From Eubacteriales bacterium (GTDB lineage Bacteria; Bacillota; Clostridia; Lachnospirales; Lachnospiraceae), in NCBI GenBank assembly GCA_030539055.1, contig JAUNSV010000006.1, positions 36,173 to 74,448 on the forward strand: a DNA stretch of 38,276 bases, given 5' to 3'. Both the position numbers and the translations under genes were made by a program. Below, piece by piece: positions 15,047 through 25,323 of the stretch (position 1 is the first letter of the stretch; the number at the start of each line of letters is the position of its first letter). The notes under the pieces are model-generated. The model ran no database searches. It saw only the letters and a list, made by a program, of their open reading frames with translations, and was not told the DNA's origin.

Positions 15047-16958
15047 TATAATTTAATGGGCCGATTGTTTCATCAATTATTTTGATTTTATCGTTATATT
15101 TTAACTCATAATGTATACTTTCATTCTCTCCTGGGAAAATTGCTCTATTCACTAAAATTAAATAACAATCGTTTTTATATGTCCTCTTGCAAGCATATAC
15201 ATGTTCACCAAAATACATTGGTTCATAAGTGCCTAATGTAAAAGCTTCAATAGAATTTCTCATTAATGCTATTTCTTTATAGTGTGATAAAATATCTGTA
15301 TCTTCTTTACCCCAAGGGTAGGTTTTTCTATTATAAGGATCGGAGTAACCCTCTACTCCAGCTTCATCACCATAATATATACAGGGAACACCAGGTAAAG
15401 TAAATTGTATAAGACTTAAGCATTTTAATCTAGCTTTAGATAAATTATACTTTTCAGAATTTAATTTATATTTTTCTATCTTTTTTTCTATATCTATATT
15501 TTTAAAGTTTTTATACTTATCAAAATAATCATTTCTTAATATTTTTTCTTCTGGAGCTTCACCAAGAGCACTTAATACTCGAATAGTATCATGTGAACCG
15601 ATAATATTTAAATTTGAATAAAAAGCATCCTTAGGGTAATGCTCCATAATATTATATATATTTTCATATAATTCTTTTGCATTTATTTTTCCTAAAAAGA
15701 AATCTATCAATAAATTTTTAAAGCAATAATTCATTACAGAATGCAATTCTTCTCCATAAAAGTACTCTCTAAGAACATCATAAGCTTTTTTATTTGAAGC
15801 ATCTTCCCATACTTCTCCTAGAAGTATTTTATCATCTCCACATTCATTTATAGATTTTCTTATTCCTTTTATAAATTCATCGGGTAGTTCATCTGCTACA
15901 TCTAGTCTAAAACCACTTATTCCCATTTTTAAATAATGCTTTATTACTGAATTTTTATCTTTATATATAAAATTTGAGAAATTTTCATCTAATTCGTTCA
16001 CATTAGGTAAATCATTAACTCCCCACCAACAATCATATTCATTTGGATACTCACTAAAAGTATACCAAGAGTAATATGGTGATTTTTTACTTTTTATTGC
16101 ATCATTAAAATACAAGCTGTCCTTTCCAGTATGTGAGAATACACCATCCAAAATAATATGTATATCATTTTTTTTGCATTCATTAATCAACTCTTTAAAT
16201 ATTTTTTCATTTCCAAAATGAGGGTCTATACTCATATAATCATAAGTATTATATTTATGATTTGAATATGCTTTAAATATAGGATTTAAATATATTATAT
16301 TTACACCTAGAGATTTTAAATAAGGAATTTTTTCTATTATTCCAGACAAAGTACCACCAAAATATTGCCAAACATTTACATTACCATGTTCATCTTTTTC
16401 ATAATGAGGTGTGTTATACCAATTTGTTTCAAGATAATTATTATGATTTTTAATACTATCTTCTTCATTACATTTTTTTAATAAGTCCAAATAGTCCTTA
16501 CCTCTTGCAAATCTATCGGTAAATATTTGATAACAAATTCCATTTTTATACCAATTAGGGCTTTCTTGATTTTTATAAATAGTAATTTGATATCCTCTTG
16601 GATTAGTAGAGTATGTAGAGCCCTCTCCACCGAATTCTTTTTCGTTATTTCCATAGAAATAAGTTTCATTATAATTTTGCAAAATAAAACTATACCATAG
16701 AAGAGATGGCTCATTTCCACTATCTAGTTCAATAGTATAAATATACAAATTGTCTTTATAATCTTCATTAGTATCATTTTGAATTTTTTTCATTTCTATT
16801 CGTTTAGGTCCATTTTTTGAAGAGAATAAAAAAATATATACTATAAGTCCAGGTATTGGGTCATATACATCTAAGCGAATATAAATTTTAGAATTGCATT
16901 CACATGCTCCAAAAGGAGAGCGATATAATATGTTTCTTGAATTATGATAAATATTCAT
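15030..16958 (-). CDS. GH13 alpha-glucan hydrolase (neopullulanase/alpha-amylase type)
   Basis: A 642-residue glycoside hydrolase family 13 enzyme, last gene of the glycogen operon. An N-terminal beta domain of ~130 residues resembles the domain of cyclomaltodextrinase/neopullulanase. The barrel carries nucleophile Asp353 (GFRLDVADELP), acid Glu382 (LLGEVWED) and Asp457 (IGSHDT). No signal peptide is present, so it acts in the cytosol, probably on glycogen branches or maltodextrins released by GlgP. Its GGAGGT ribosome site lies inside the end of glgA. The exact specificity cannot be read from sequence. Confidence 0.88.
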   Translation of the reverse strand: MNIYHNSRNILYRSPFGACECNSKIYIRLDVYDPIPGLIVYIFLFSSKNGPKRIEMKKIQNDTNEDYKDNLYIYTIELDSGNEPSLLWYSFILQNYNETYFYGNNEKEFGGEGSTYSTNPRGYQITIYKNQESPNWYKNGICYQIFTDRFARGKDYLDLLKKCNEEDSIKNHNNYLETNWYNTPHYEKDEHGNVNVWQYFGGTLSGIIEKIPYLKSLGVNIIYLNPIFKAYSNHKYNTYDYMSIDPHFGNEKIFKELINECKKNDIHIILDGVFSHTGKDSLYFNDAIKSKKSPYYSWYTFSEYPNEYDCWWGVNDLPNVNELDENFSNFIYKDKNSVIKHYLKMGISGFRLDVADELPDEFIKGIRKSINECGDDKILLGEVWEDASNKKAYDVLREYFYGEELHSVMNYCFKNLLIDFFLGKINAKELYENIYNIMEHYPKDAFYSNLNIIGSHDTIRVLSALGEAPEEKILRNDYFDKYKNFKNIDIEKKIEKYKLNSEKYNLSKARLKCLSLIQFTLPGVPCIYYGDEAGVEGYSDPYNRKTYPWGKEDTDILSHYKEIALMRNSIEAFTLGTYEPMYFGEHVYACKRTYKNDCYLILVNRAIFPGENESIHYELKYNDKIKIIDETIGPLNYKIIKI

Positions 16959-16959
16959 T

Positions 16960-18486
16960 TTATACCTCCATTAATTGTGAATATAATTTGATATACTCTT
17001 TAGCACTTTCTTCAAAATTAAAATTAGTATCAAATGCTTGCATAGATAAATTGTTGAAAATTTCTTTTTTATCATAGTATAAAGATAAAGCATTTTGTAT
17101 GGTAAATAATAATTCATGTGCATTATAATTTACGAATGAAAAACCATTGCCAATGTTTGTGTATTTATTGTATGAATTCACAGAGTCTTTTAATCCACCT
17201 ATTTCTCTAACTATTGGGAGTGTAGCATATCTCATAGCAATCATTTGTGATAATCCACAAGGCTCAAATAGTGATGGAACCATAATTAAATCAGAAGAAG
17301 CATAAATTTTTTTTGATAAACTTTCATCAAAAAATATATTTGCACTCACTTTATTTTTATATTGATTAGCAAATTTATTAAATGCATCTTCATATTTTTT
17401 ATCTCCAAGCCCAAGAATTACAAATTGAATTTTGTATTGCAACATTTCTTCTAATATATAAGTAATTAAATCTAATCCTTTTTGATCAGTAAGCCTTGAT
17501 ATTAAACTTATCATACAAATATTTGGGTCTACATCTAAGCCTAAATCAGCTTGTAAGCACATTTTGTTATTTGATTTAAATGTAGTAATTCTTTTAATTT
17601 TGTCTTCTATTAATTCTTCTTTTGTAATTTCATTAATATCTTTTTCTTTAGTAATATTTTTTGTTATTGGCTTCAAATTTACATATACTTCATTGTCTTT
17701 ATATGGATTATATTTTTCATAATCTATACCATTTAAAATACCACTTAATATATTTTTTCTTCTGCACAAGACATCCTCTAAACCCTCAGAAAAAAATGGA
17801 GTGCATATTTCTTTAGCGTAAGTAGGAGAGACTGTTGTAATTCTATCTGCATAATTAAGTGCACCTCTCATATAATTAATTGCACCACTTTGCATTAATT
17901 GACTTTCTGCAGCAAAATTTCCTTTTAAACCTGTAATATCATCCAATACATATTTTGAAAACATTCCTTGAAATTTTATATTATGTATAGTAAACACAGT
18001 TTTAATATTATTACACTTATCTACTTCTCTATACATTTCTCGCAAGAAAACAGCACTAAGTGCAGTATGCCAATCGTTCAAATGCATAATATTAGGAGAA
18101 AAATTTAAATGCAAAATGGATTCTATAATTGCTTTTGAATAAAAAGCTATTCGCTCTCCATCATCAAAAAATCCATATGCTTTATCTCTTTTAAAATAAT
18201 ATTCATTATCTAAAAAATAAAAAATAGTATTTTTATATATTAATTTATATATTCCACAATACATATTACGCCAAGCAAGAGGTACATAAAAATCACAAAT
18301 TTTTGTCATTTTATCTCTATATTCATTTGAAATAGAAGAGAATAATGGCATAATAACTCTAATATCTACTCCATCTTTTTTTAAATAAATAGGTAGAGAA
18401 CCAGCCACATCTCCAAGCCCACCCGTTTTGATGAATGGGCTTGCTTCAAATGCTGCAAATAAGACTTTAATTTTTTTATTTTGCAT
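16960..18486 (-). CDS. glgA: Glycogen synthase, ADP-glucose type
   Basis: A 508-residue GT5 enzyme that extends alpha-1,4-glucan from ADP-glucose. The N-terminal KTGGLGDVAG motif has Lys20 that contacts ADP-glucose, HLNDWHTAL and TIHNIKFQG follow, and the C-terminal lobe has SRLTDQKGLD and the FEPCGLSQ motif with its catalytic Glu. Somewhat longer than the typical ~480 because of an insert of charged residues near 280-300 (ITKEELIEDKIKRI). It starts 11 nt after glgD. An AAGGAC ribosome site precedes the ATG. Confidence 0.96.
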   Translation of the reverse strand: MQNKKIKVLFAAFEASPFIKTGGLGDVAGSLPIYLKKDGVDIRVIMPLFSSISNEYRDKMTKICDFYVPLAWRNMYCGIYKLIYKNTIFYFLDNEYYFKRDKAYGFFDDGERIAFYSKAIIESILHLNFSPNIMHLNDWHTALSAVFLREMYREVDKCNNIKTVFTIHNIKFQGMFSKYVLDDITGLKGNFAAESQLMQSGAINYMRGALNYADRITTVSPTYAKEICTPFFSEGLEDVLCRRKNILSGILNGIDYEKYNPYKDNEVYVNLKPITKNITKEKDINEITKEELIEDKIKRITTFKSNNKMCLQADLGLDVDPNICMISLISRLTDQKGLDLITYILEEMLQYKIQFVILGLGDKKYEDAFNKFANQYKNKVSANIFFDESLSKKIYASSDLIMVPSLFEPCGLSQMIAMRYATLPIVREIGGLKDSVNSYNKYTNIGNGFSFVNYNAHELLFTIQNALSLYYDKKEIFNNLSMQAFDTNFNFEESAKEYIKLYSQLMEV

Positions 18487-18497
18487 ATTTGTCCTTT

Positions 18498-19601
18498 TTA
18501 AATAAATTGTTCTCTTGTAATTATTATTGGCCTATCATTTGTGCATTTTAATATTTGACCATCTTCAATTTTAGCATATTTTTCGACTATTATATTATCT
18601 AATTCTGCATTTTTTCCTATGTATGATCCTGGGAACACTACAGAATTGCTTACTTTTGCACCCTCTTCAATAATTACATTTCTAAATATAATTGAATTTT
18701 CCACTTGACCTTTTATTATAGAGCCACTTGATATTATAGTATTTGTTACTTTGGATTTTTTTTCATATTTTACAGGTGGTGCATCATGTACTTTTGTTAT
18801 AATAGGGCGATTCTCACTAAATAATTCTCTAAACACATTAATATTTAATAGTTCTTTTGACGCATGCATATAATCAAGCATATTATCTATATTGTGAGAA
18901 TAGTCTTTAAATTCATAAGCATACACAGCAATATTTGGTAAGATTTCACTAATAATATCCATAATATCCATATAGCTTTGTTTATCATACCATTCCATTA
19001 TTTTTTTTACTAAATCTATATTAATAATTATTGCATCCATAAATTGATTAACTGGACCATTTTCTTTTCTATTTATGCTTAAAACTCTATTATCACTTGT
19101 AATTTCTAAATTAAAATCAGTATCAGATAGTATATTTTCTTGCTTTTTATAAACGAGTGTTATTGCTGCATTATTTTTATCATGAAAATCTCTTACATCT
19201 TTGTAATTAATATTAAATATTTTTGAAGCAGATTGAATGACAAGCAATTCTCTTTTAGTCCTTTTGATAAACATTGAATTACCTTTAATATCTCTAAGAA
19301 CTAATTTACTTTTAGAATTTAATAATCCATATACGGATCCTGGAAGTATGAATAAACCACCATTTTTTCTTGCTAAGCCCCAGGCTTTACCATTGCCTAC
19401 ATGGTCAAGGAGAGATCTATATAAATAAGGTGTGATTAATCCCACAGAATCCATATCAGAATTAACCATATTGGAGAAAGCAAAATCTACAAGTCTATAT
19501 CTGCCACCAAAGGGAATGGAAGCTATGGGACGCTCTTTTGTAAGTAAACCAAAATCGCCAAAATTATAATTTGTAGTAATTAACCCCAACATTCTTTTCA
19601 T
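18498..19601 (-). CDS. glgD: GlgD, regulatory paralogue of ADP-glucose pyrophosphorylase
   Basis: 367 residues, related to GlgC throughout (PFGGRYRLVDFAFSNMVNS; C-terminal left-handed beta helix), but the triphosphate loop GGQGSRL is replaced by TTNYNFGDF and the metal-binding SGDH segment by QSASK. It is therefore expected to be a non-catalytic subunit that modulates GlgC, as in GlgCD complexes of Bacillota. Its ATG shares one base with the glgC stop (TAATG), and AGGAGGT sits just upstream, so the two subunits are translationally coupled. Confidence 0.93.
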   Translation of the reverse strand: MKRMLGLITTNYNFGDFGLLTKERPIASIPFGGRYRLVDFAFSNMVNSDMDSVGLITPYLYRSLLDHVGNGKAWGLARKNGGLFILPGSVYGLLNSKSKLVLRDIKGNSMFIKRTKRELLVIQSASKIFNINYKDVRDFHDKNNAAITLVYKKQENILSDTDFNLEITSDNRVLSINRKENGPVNQFMDAIIINIDLVKKIMEWYDKQSYMDIMDIISEILPNIAVYAYEFKDYSHNIDNMLDYMHASKELLNINVFRELFSENRPIITKVHDAPPVKYEKKSKVTNTIISSGSIIKGQVENSIIFRNVIIEEGAKVSNSVVFPGSYIGKNAELDNIIVEKYAKIEDGQILKCTNDRPIIITREQFI

Positions 19602-20746
19602 TATCCAACCTCCTGATTATCACCTATTAAATATATTTCATCATTATCTTTACAAAGTGTTACTCCACTTTTAATAAGTGTATTTTCACCAATAATAGCT
19701 TTTTTAATATGTGCTTTTTTACATACATAAGAGTTTGGTAGTAAAATAGAATCCTCTATTATAGCACCATCTTCAACTACAACATCACTCGATAGAATAG
19801 AATGCTTTATGGTACCATTTACAATACAACCATTGCATATAAGTGATTTTTCTATTTTACTTTTTTTACCAATGTATTGTGGACCAGATACATTAGCATT
19901 TGAGTATATTCTCATATTTCTATCAAAAATATCGAAAACGGGATGCTCTTCCAAAAGAGCCATTTGAGTGTCATAATAGCTTTGAATAGTTCCTACATCT
20001 TGCCAATAACCATGGAATTTATAAGCAACTAATTTTTTATTTTCATTTAATAATTTTGGAATAATATTTTTACCAAAATCATGTTCAGATTTTTCATCTA
20101 CAGAATCATCAATTAAACTTTTTCTTAATACACTCCAAGAAAAAATATATAAGCCCATAGAGGCAAGGTTAGATTCTGGTTTTTTGGGTTTTTCTTGAAA
20201 TTTTATTATTTCAAAATTTTCATTAATTGACATAATACCAAATCTAGGTGCTTCTTCTAGTGGAACTTCCATCACAGATACTGTTAAATCTGCATTTTTT
20301 TCTTTATGAAATTTTAGCATAGGAGTGTAATCCATTTTATATAAATGATCTCCAGACAGAATTATTACATAATTTGGATTATATGTGTCTATAAAATCTA
20401 TATTTTGAAAAATTGCATCTGCTGTGCCATCATACCAATTTCCTCCACTTTCTGTAGCATATGGAGGAAGAACATGAACTCCACCATTAGGAGTATCAAG
20501 ATCCCAAGCTTCACCATTGTTCAAGTAAGCATTTAATTTAGTTGGCTTATATTGAGTCAATACACCAACAGTATCAATGCTAGAATTAACACAATTAGAT
20601 AAAGAAAAATCAATTATACGATATTTTCCACCAAAAGCGACAGCAGGTTTTGCATTTTTTTTAGTTAAAGCAAGAAGTCTAGAACCTTGCCCACCTGCAA
20701 GAAGCATAGCTACACATTCTTTTTTTCTCATAATGTTTTTTTTCAT
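19601..20746 (-). CDS. glgC: Glucose-1-phosphate adenylyltransferase
   Basis: A 381-residue enzyme making ADP-glucose from ATP and glucose-1-phosphate, the committed step of glycogen synthesis. It shows [11 protein letters not shown] with the catalytic Arg, [33 protein letters not shown] and the C-terminal beta helix. The start is doubtful. The ATG at 20746 has no proper ribosome site and lies in a hairpin; an internal ATG five codons on gives MRKKECVAM, which matches the family N-terminus better. The only good ribosome site (AAAGGAAA) serves an out-of-frame ATG at 20762. Confidence 0.93.
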   Translation of the reverse strand: MKKNIMRKKECVAMLLAGGQGSRLLALTKKNAKPAVAFGGKYRIIDFSLSNCVNSSIDTVGVLTQYKPTKLNAYLNNGEAWDLDTPNGGVHVLPPYATESGGNWYDGTADAIFQNIDFIDTYNPNYVIILSGDHLYKMDYTPMLKFHKEKNADLTVSVMEVPLEEAPRFGIMSINENFEIIKFQEKPKKPESNLASMGLYIFSWSVLRKSLIDDSVDEKSEHDFGKNIIPKLLNENKKLVAYKFHGYWQDVGTIQSYYDTQMALLEEHPVFDIFDRNMRIYSNANVSGPQYIGKKSKIEKSLICNGCIVNGTIKHSILSSDVVVEDGAIIEDSILLPNSYVCKKAHIKKAIIGENTLIKSGVTLCKDNDEIYLIGDNQEVG

Positions 20747-20764
20747 GAAAAAAGTACTTCATGA
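20743..20764 (-). promoter_or_regulatory. Hairpin covering the glgC start codon
   Basis: On the coding strand TCATGAA and TTCATGA (7 bp each, 8-nt loop) pair, placing the annotated glgC ATG in a stem. A mini-[13 protein letters not shown] starts at 20776 and its TGA overlaps that ATG. Confidence 0.4.
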
Positions 20765-20781
20765 TTTCCTTTCATAAATTT

Positions 20782-23259
20782 TTATACATTCCAAATTTCT
20801 TTTGCATATTCTCTTATAGTTCTATCACTTGAAAAGAAGCCCGATTTTGCAATATTAATAAGCGACATTTGATTCCACATTTTTTTATCATTATATTTTT
20901 TATCGAGAATAAAAAATTTATTTATATAATCTATCAAATCATATAATACAAAATAAGAATCATTATAATTTACTAGTTCATCATATATATCCCAATAGTC
21001 TACTTTTTTTTGATTCATATTATTTGAATTCATAAATGAATTTGGATTAGTATCAAATGCTTTTTCATTTTCACCATATATATCAAAAAAGCCATTTACA
21101 AGCTGTTCTGTAATAAGTTTTATTTTTGGATTTTCATCTAAAAACATTCTAGAGTTATATAAATTATTTTGTCTAATATTTATGATTTCATTCTCTTTTA
21201 AGCCAAATATTTGCATATTGTCATCGCCTACGAGTCTGTTTATTTCTACATTAGCACCATCCATTGTTCCTAAGGTTATAGCACCGTTAAACATAAACTT
21301 CATATTGCCAGTACCAGAGGCTTCCTTTCCAGCAGTAGAAATTTGCTCAGATATTTCGCAAGCGGGATATATTATTTCTGCATTTGATACACAAAAATTC
21401 TCTATAAAAACTACTTTCAATTTATTATTTATTTCTTGATCATTATTTATTATATCAGCAAGATTATTAATTAGCTTTATTGTTTTTTTAGCAAAAGAGT
21501 ATGAACCAGCAGCTTTTCCAGCAAAAACAAAAGTGTATGGATTAATATCTAATGATGGATTTTGTTTTATTTCATTATACAAATATAATATTTTAAATGC
21601 ATTTAATAATTGCCTTTTATATGCATGTATTCTTTTTACTTGAATATCAAAAATAGATGTAGGGTCAACTTTAATTTTATTATATTCCATTATATAATTA
21701 CTTAAGCGAACTTTATTAAAATATTTTATTTGAGATAAAGAGTTTAAGAAGTTATCATCATTTACAAATCTATTTAAGTCTTCTAATTTAGATGCATCAT
21801 ATATCCAATCCTTACCAATATTTGATATTATTAATTTTGATAATTCTGGATTTGCTTCAAGTAAAAATCTTCTATATGAAACACCATTAGTTTTATTATT
21901 AAATTTGTTTGGAAATATTTTATAAAAATCTGCAAGTGTATCTTTTTTAATTATATCTGTATGTAATGCAGCTACTCCATTTATTGAATGAGAACCTATA
22001 CAGCTTAAATTTGCCATACGCACATTTCCATCCCATAGAATTGCTGTATTTTTTATTAATTCATTTTTATTTGAGTCATTTTCGATACTACTTTTGTATC
22101 TTCTGTCGATTTCCTCAATAATCATATATACTCTTGGTAAATATTTTAGGAATAATTTAATTGGCCATTTTTCCAACGCTTCTGGCATAACAGTATGATT
22201 AGTGTAAGCTATTGTTTCTTTTGTAATTTCCCAAGCTTCATCCCATTCCAATTTTTCATCATCCATAAGAACTCTCATTAATTCAGGGATGCACATTGTT
22301 GGATGTGTATCATTTATATGAATAGCAATTCTTTTAGAGAATTCACTCCAATTATTATCTCCATATTTTTTAATATAAGTATGTACAATATCTTGTATAC
22401 CTGCAGATACTAATAAATATTCTTGTTGAAGACGAAGCATTTTTCCTATTTCATTTGAATCATCTGGGTACAAAATAGAAGTAATAGCTTCAATTTTATT
22501 TCTGTATTGAATTGCTTTTGAATACTCACCCTTATTGAATTCATTTAAATCAAAATGTTCATTTTTTGGTTGAGCATACCAAAGCCGTAAATTATTTACC
22601 TTACTATTATCATATCCAATTATTGGTACATCGCTTGGTACAGCTAGCACTTCATCGTATCCTTTATAATAAAAATTAATTTTACCATTTTCAAAAACTT
22701 TATCTACATATCCACCAAATTTCACAATTTTGGTAAGAGCTGGATTTGTAGTAGCCCAAGGGTAGCCTTTATCGAGCCAATCATCAGCAACTTCCTCTTG
22801 AAACCCATTTACAATTTCTTGCTTAAAAAGCCCAAAGCGGTACTTAAGCCCCATTCCTGTAGCATTTATTTTATTGAATGCCATAGAATCAAGAAAACAT
22901 GCTGCAAGTCTGCCAAGACCACCATTTCCAAGACCTGGATCTTTTTCTAGATCATATATTTTATCTAAATCAAAATTATAGTCTTTTAATGATTCTTTTA
23001 CTACATCTTCAATTTGCAAATTAATTAAATAATTTTTAAGGAGTCTTCCTATCAAAAATTCCATAGAAAAATAATACACTTTTTTCTTATCGATATCATT
23101 TGTTACATTACTAGCATGAGTTTTTTTTGCATCTTGAACTATTATTTGAACTATAGTTGAATACATCTCATAGTAAGAACACTTATCTATATTTTTTCCA
23201 ATATATCTTTGTGCAGAGTTCTCTAGTGCCTGTTTAAATTCATTTTTTTCTTTATACAT
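20782..23259 (-). CDS. glgP: Glycogen/maltodextrin phosphorylase
   Basis: An 825-residue GT35 enzyme releasing glucose-1-phosphate from alpha-glucans. It has DPGLGNGGLGRLAACFLDS near the N-terminus, the central HAYKRQLLNA, and the pyridoxal-phosphate site EASGTGNMKF with Lys654. The length is typical of the short bacterial forms without plant-type inserts. The start overlaps the glgB end by 8 nt, with AGGAG inside glgB. Its presence with the synthetic genes lets one transcript code for both storage and mobilisation. Confidence 0.96.
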   Translation of the reverse strand: MYKEKNEFKQALENSAQRYIGKNIDKCSYYEMYSTIVQIIVQDAKKTHASNVTNDIDKKKVYYFSMEFLIGRLLKNYLINLQIEDVVKESLKDYNFDLDKIYDLEKDPGLGNGGLGRLAACFLDSMAFNKINATGMGLKYRFGLFKQEIVNGFQEEVADDWLDKGYPWATTNPALTKIVKFGGYVDKVFENGKINFYYKGYDEVLAVPSDVPIIGYDNSKVNNLRLWYAQPKNEHFDLNEFNKGEYSKAIQYRNKIEAITSILYPDDSNEIGKMLRLQQEYLLVSAGIQDIVHTYIKKYGDNNWSEFSKRIAIHINDTHPTMCIPELMRVLMDDEKLEWDEAWEITKETIAYTNHTVMPEALEKWPIKLFLKYLPRVYMIIEEIDRRYKSSIENDSNKNELIKNTAILWDGNVRMANLSCIGSHSINGVAALHTDIIKKDTLADFYKIFPNKFNNKTNGVSYRRFLLEANPELSKLIISNIGKDWIYDASKLEDLNRFVNDDNFLNSLSQIKYFNKVRLSNYIMEYNKIKVDPTSIFDIQVKRIHAYKRQLLNAFKILYLYNEIKQNPSLDINPYTFVFAGKAAGSYSFAKKTIKLINNLADIINNDQEINNKLKVVFIENFCVSNAEIIYPACEISEQISTAGKEASGTGNMKFMFNGAITLGTMDGANVEINRLVGDDNMQIFGLKENEIINIRQNNLYNSRMFLDENPKIKLITEQLVNGFFDIYGENEKAFDTNPNSFMNSNNMNQKKVDYWDIYDELVNYNDSYFVLYDLIDYINKFFILDKKYNDKKMWNQMSLINIAKSGFFSSDRTIREYAKEIWNV

Positions 23260-25192
23260 TTTTTCTCCTAGTTTTTTTTTTTTTAATTATTAACCCACTT
23301 AAAGCTGGAAGTGGTGTATCTATAGAATAATCTTTTCCATGAGATTGTATCTTTTTTGATTTTATAATGGGATTATTTGTTTCATAAAAATTTTTTATGT
23401 AATCATTCCCACCATAATTTGAATCATCACTATTAAAAATAATTTCATACTCTCCAAATTCTTCTACACCTATAGTAAATATTTCATAATCAATTGGTTT
23501 CATATTTAATATTATTATGACTTTTGAGTTACCATTAGAACGCTCATAAATATAAACAGATTGAGAATTGTCATTTGCTTCTATCCATTGAAAGCCTTTC
23601 CAAGTGTAATCTTCTTCATATAATGCTTTTTCATTTTTATATAAATTATTTAATTCTTTTACAAATTGTAAATGCATTCTATGAATTGGATAGTCTAACA
23701 AAAACCATTGAATACTCTCATAGAATCTCCATTCAACAAATTGTGCGATTTCAGTGCCCATAAAATTTAATTTTCCACCAGAATGAGTAATTTGATATAG
23801 GAGAAGCAAGCGTAATCCAGCAAATTTTTGTAAATACTCTCCAGGTTGTTTAACAATGAGAGAACACTTACCATGAACTACTTCATCATGTGATAAAGGC
23901 ATTATGAAATGTTCCGAAAAAGCATATACCATAGAGAAAGTGAGCATATTGTGGTTTTTGCTTCTATATGGAAAATCTGTTTTGCAATAATTCAAAGTAT
24001 CATGCATCCATCCCATATCCCATTTATAATCAAAATGCAAACCATCATCATCAAACGATGTAACTTTTGGCCAGGAAGAAGATTCTTCTGCAATTGTAAT
24101 AACTCCTTTAAACTCTTTATGTATTAAATCATTTGTTTTTTTAATAAAATCAATAGCACTCAAATTTCCCTCACCGCCATATTTATTAAATACTTTTTTT
24201 GATGGGTCTTCAACTCCATAATTTAAATACAACATTGAAGAAACACCATCCATTCTAATACCATCAATGTGAAACTCTTTTAAGAAGAAAAATACATTTG
24301 ATAATAGAAAAGATCTAACTTCACTTTTAGAATAATTAAAAGTTAGAGTCCCCCAATGCAAATGTTCTTTTTCTTCATACACTTTAGAACCATCAAATAA
24401 TCGAAGTCCGTGATCATCCTTACAAAAATGACCTGGTACCCAATCAAGAATTACACTTATATTTTCTTTATGAGCTAAATTTACAAACTCCATAAAGTCC
24501 TTTGGAGTTCCATATCTACTTGTTATTGAAAAAAAACCAGTAGGTTGATAGCCCCATGAACCATCAAATGGATATTCATGTAGTGGCATAAGCTCAATAT
24601 GTGTGTAGCCCATTTCTTTAACATAAGGAATTAGAGTTTGAGCAAATTCTTTATATGAATAAAATGCTTCAAGTGGAGTTTCTTCATTTGATAAATTTCT
24701 ATCTTTTAAAAATTTTTGTTTCCATGATCCAAGATGTACTTCATAAATATTTTTTGCTATTTTTTGATGATTAGTTTTCTCTCTTTTTAGTAAAAATTTT
24801 TCATCACTCCATTTAAAATTTGTATAATCATAAAGGATAGAAGCTGTATTAGGTCTTACTTCTGAATAAAAAGCATAGGGGTCTGATTTATATAAAAATT
24901 CGTGATTAGCAGTTTCTATTTTATACTTGTATACTTCACCCTCATTAAGATTTTCAATAAAAGAAATAAAGCAGCCAGATTTATATAAAGATTGCATTTT
25001 TATACCATTATCCCATCCAAGTGAATTGCTTACAATTGCTACAGAAAGAGCATTTGGTGCATAAACTAAAAAACGCCACCCAATTTTACCATCGTACGAA
25101 TAGGGGTGTGCGCCAAAAGCATTATAAGACATAAAATCCTCGCCATTATTAAATATATATAATTTCTCTTTAGTTATGCCATAAGTCTCCAT
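23252..25192 (-). CDS. glgB: 1,4-alpha-glucan branching enzyme
   Basis: 646 residues from the ATG at 25192; a GTG at 25204 would add four residues but overlaps the GGAGG ribosome site, so it is rejected. An N-terminal CBM48-like beta domain is followed by a GH13 barrel with nucleophile Asp315 (GIRMDGVSSMLY), acid Glu369 (TIAEESSSWP) and LPLSHDEVVHGK. It is the first gene of the leftward operon. The reading frame ends in a run of 13 A giving KKKK before TRRKNV; a loss of one A would join it in frame to glgP. Confidence 0.95.
   Translation of the reverse strand: METYGITKEKLYIFNNGEDFMSYNAFGAHPYSYDGKIGWRFLVYAPNALSVAIVSNSLGWDNGIKMQSLYKSGCFISFIENLNEGEVYKYKIETANHEFLYKSDPYAFYSEVRPNTASILYDYTNFKWSDEKFLLKREKTNHQKIAKNIYEVHLGSWKQKFLKDRNLSNEETPLEAFYSYKEFAQTLIPYVKEMGYTHIELMPLHEYPFDGSWGYQPTGFFSITSRYGTPKDFMEFVNLAHKENISVILDWVPGHFCKDDHGLRLFDGSKVYEEKEHLHWGTLTFNYSKSEVRSFLLSNVFFFLKEFHIDGIRMDGVSSMLYLNYGVEDPSKKVFNKYGGEGNLSAIDFIKKTNDLIHKEFKGVITIAEESSSWPKVTSFDDDGLHFDYKWDMGWMHDTLNYCKTDFPYRSKNHNMLTFSMVYAFSEHFIMPLSHDEVVHGKCSLIVKQPGEYLQKFAGLRLLLLYQITHSGGKLNFMGTEIAQFVEWRFYESIQWFLLDYPIHRMHLQFVKELNNLYKNEKALYEEDYTWKGFQWIEANDNSQSVYIYERSNGNSKVIIILNMKPIDYEIFTIGVEEFGEYEIIFNSDDSNYGGNDYIKNFYETNNPIIKSKKIQSHGKDYSIDTPLPALSGLIIKKKKTRRKNV
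23272..23284 (-). repeat. Run of 13 A at the end of glgB (slippage-prone)
   Basis: Thirteen consecutive A on the coding strand. With 12 A the glgB frame reads KKKKLGEK and enters glgP at its Met; with 14 A it stops at once at TAG. Confidence 0.7.
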
Positions 25193-25270
25193 ATCTACCT
25201 CCACTTATATTCTATAATAAATAATAAATTTTTTCAATATAAACATTATTTTTTTGAAATTTAAAAGTAG

Positions 25271-25299
25271 TAGAAAAGCAAATTGTTATATGATATAAT
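25271..25299 (+). promoter_or_regulatory. Extended -10 promoter of pckA
   Basis: TGA-TATAAT at 25291-25299 fits the extended -10 pattern; the -35 (TAGAAA, 25271) is poor. A leader of ~18 nt with AGGAGG follows. The same 120-bp gap must hold the divergent glg promoter, where TTGAAA on the minus strand is only a weak candidate. Confidence 0.6.
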
Positions 25300-25323
25300 T
25301 TATATAAAATAAAGGAGGTTACA

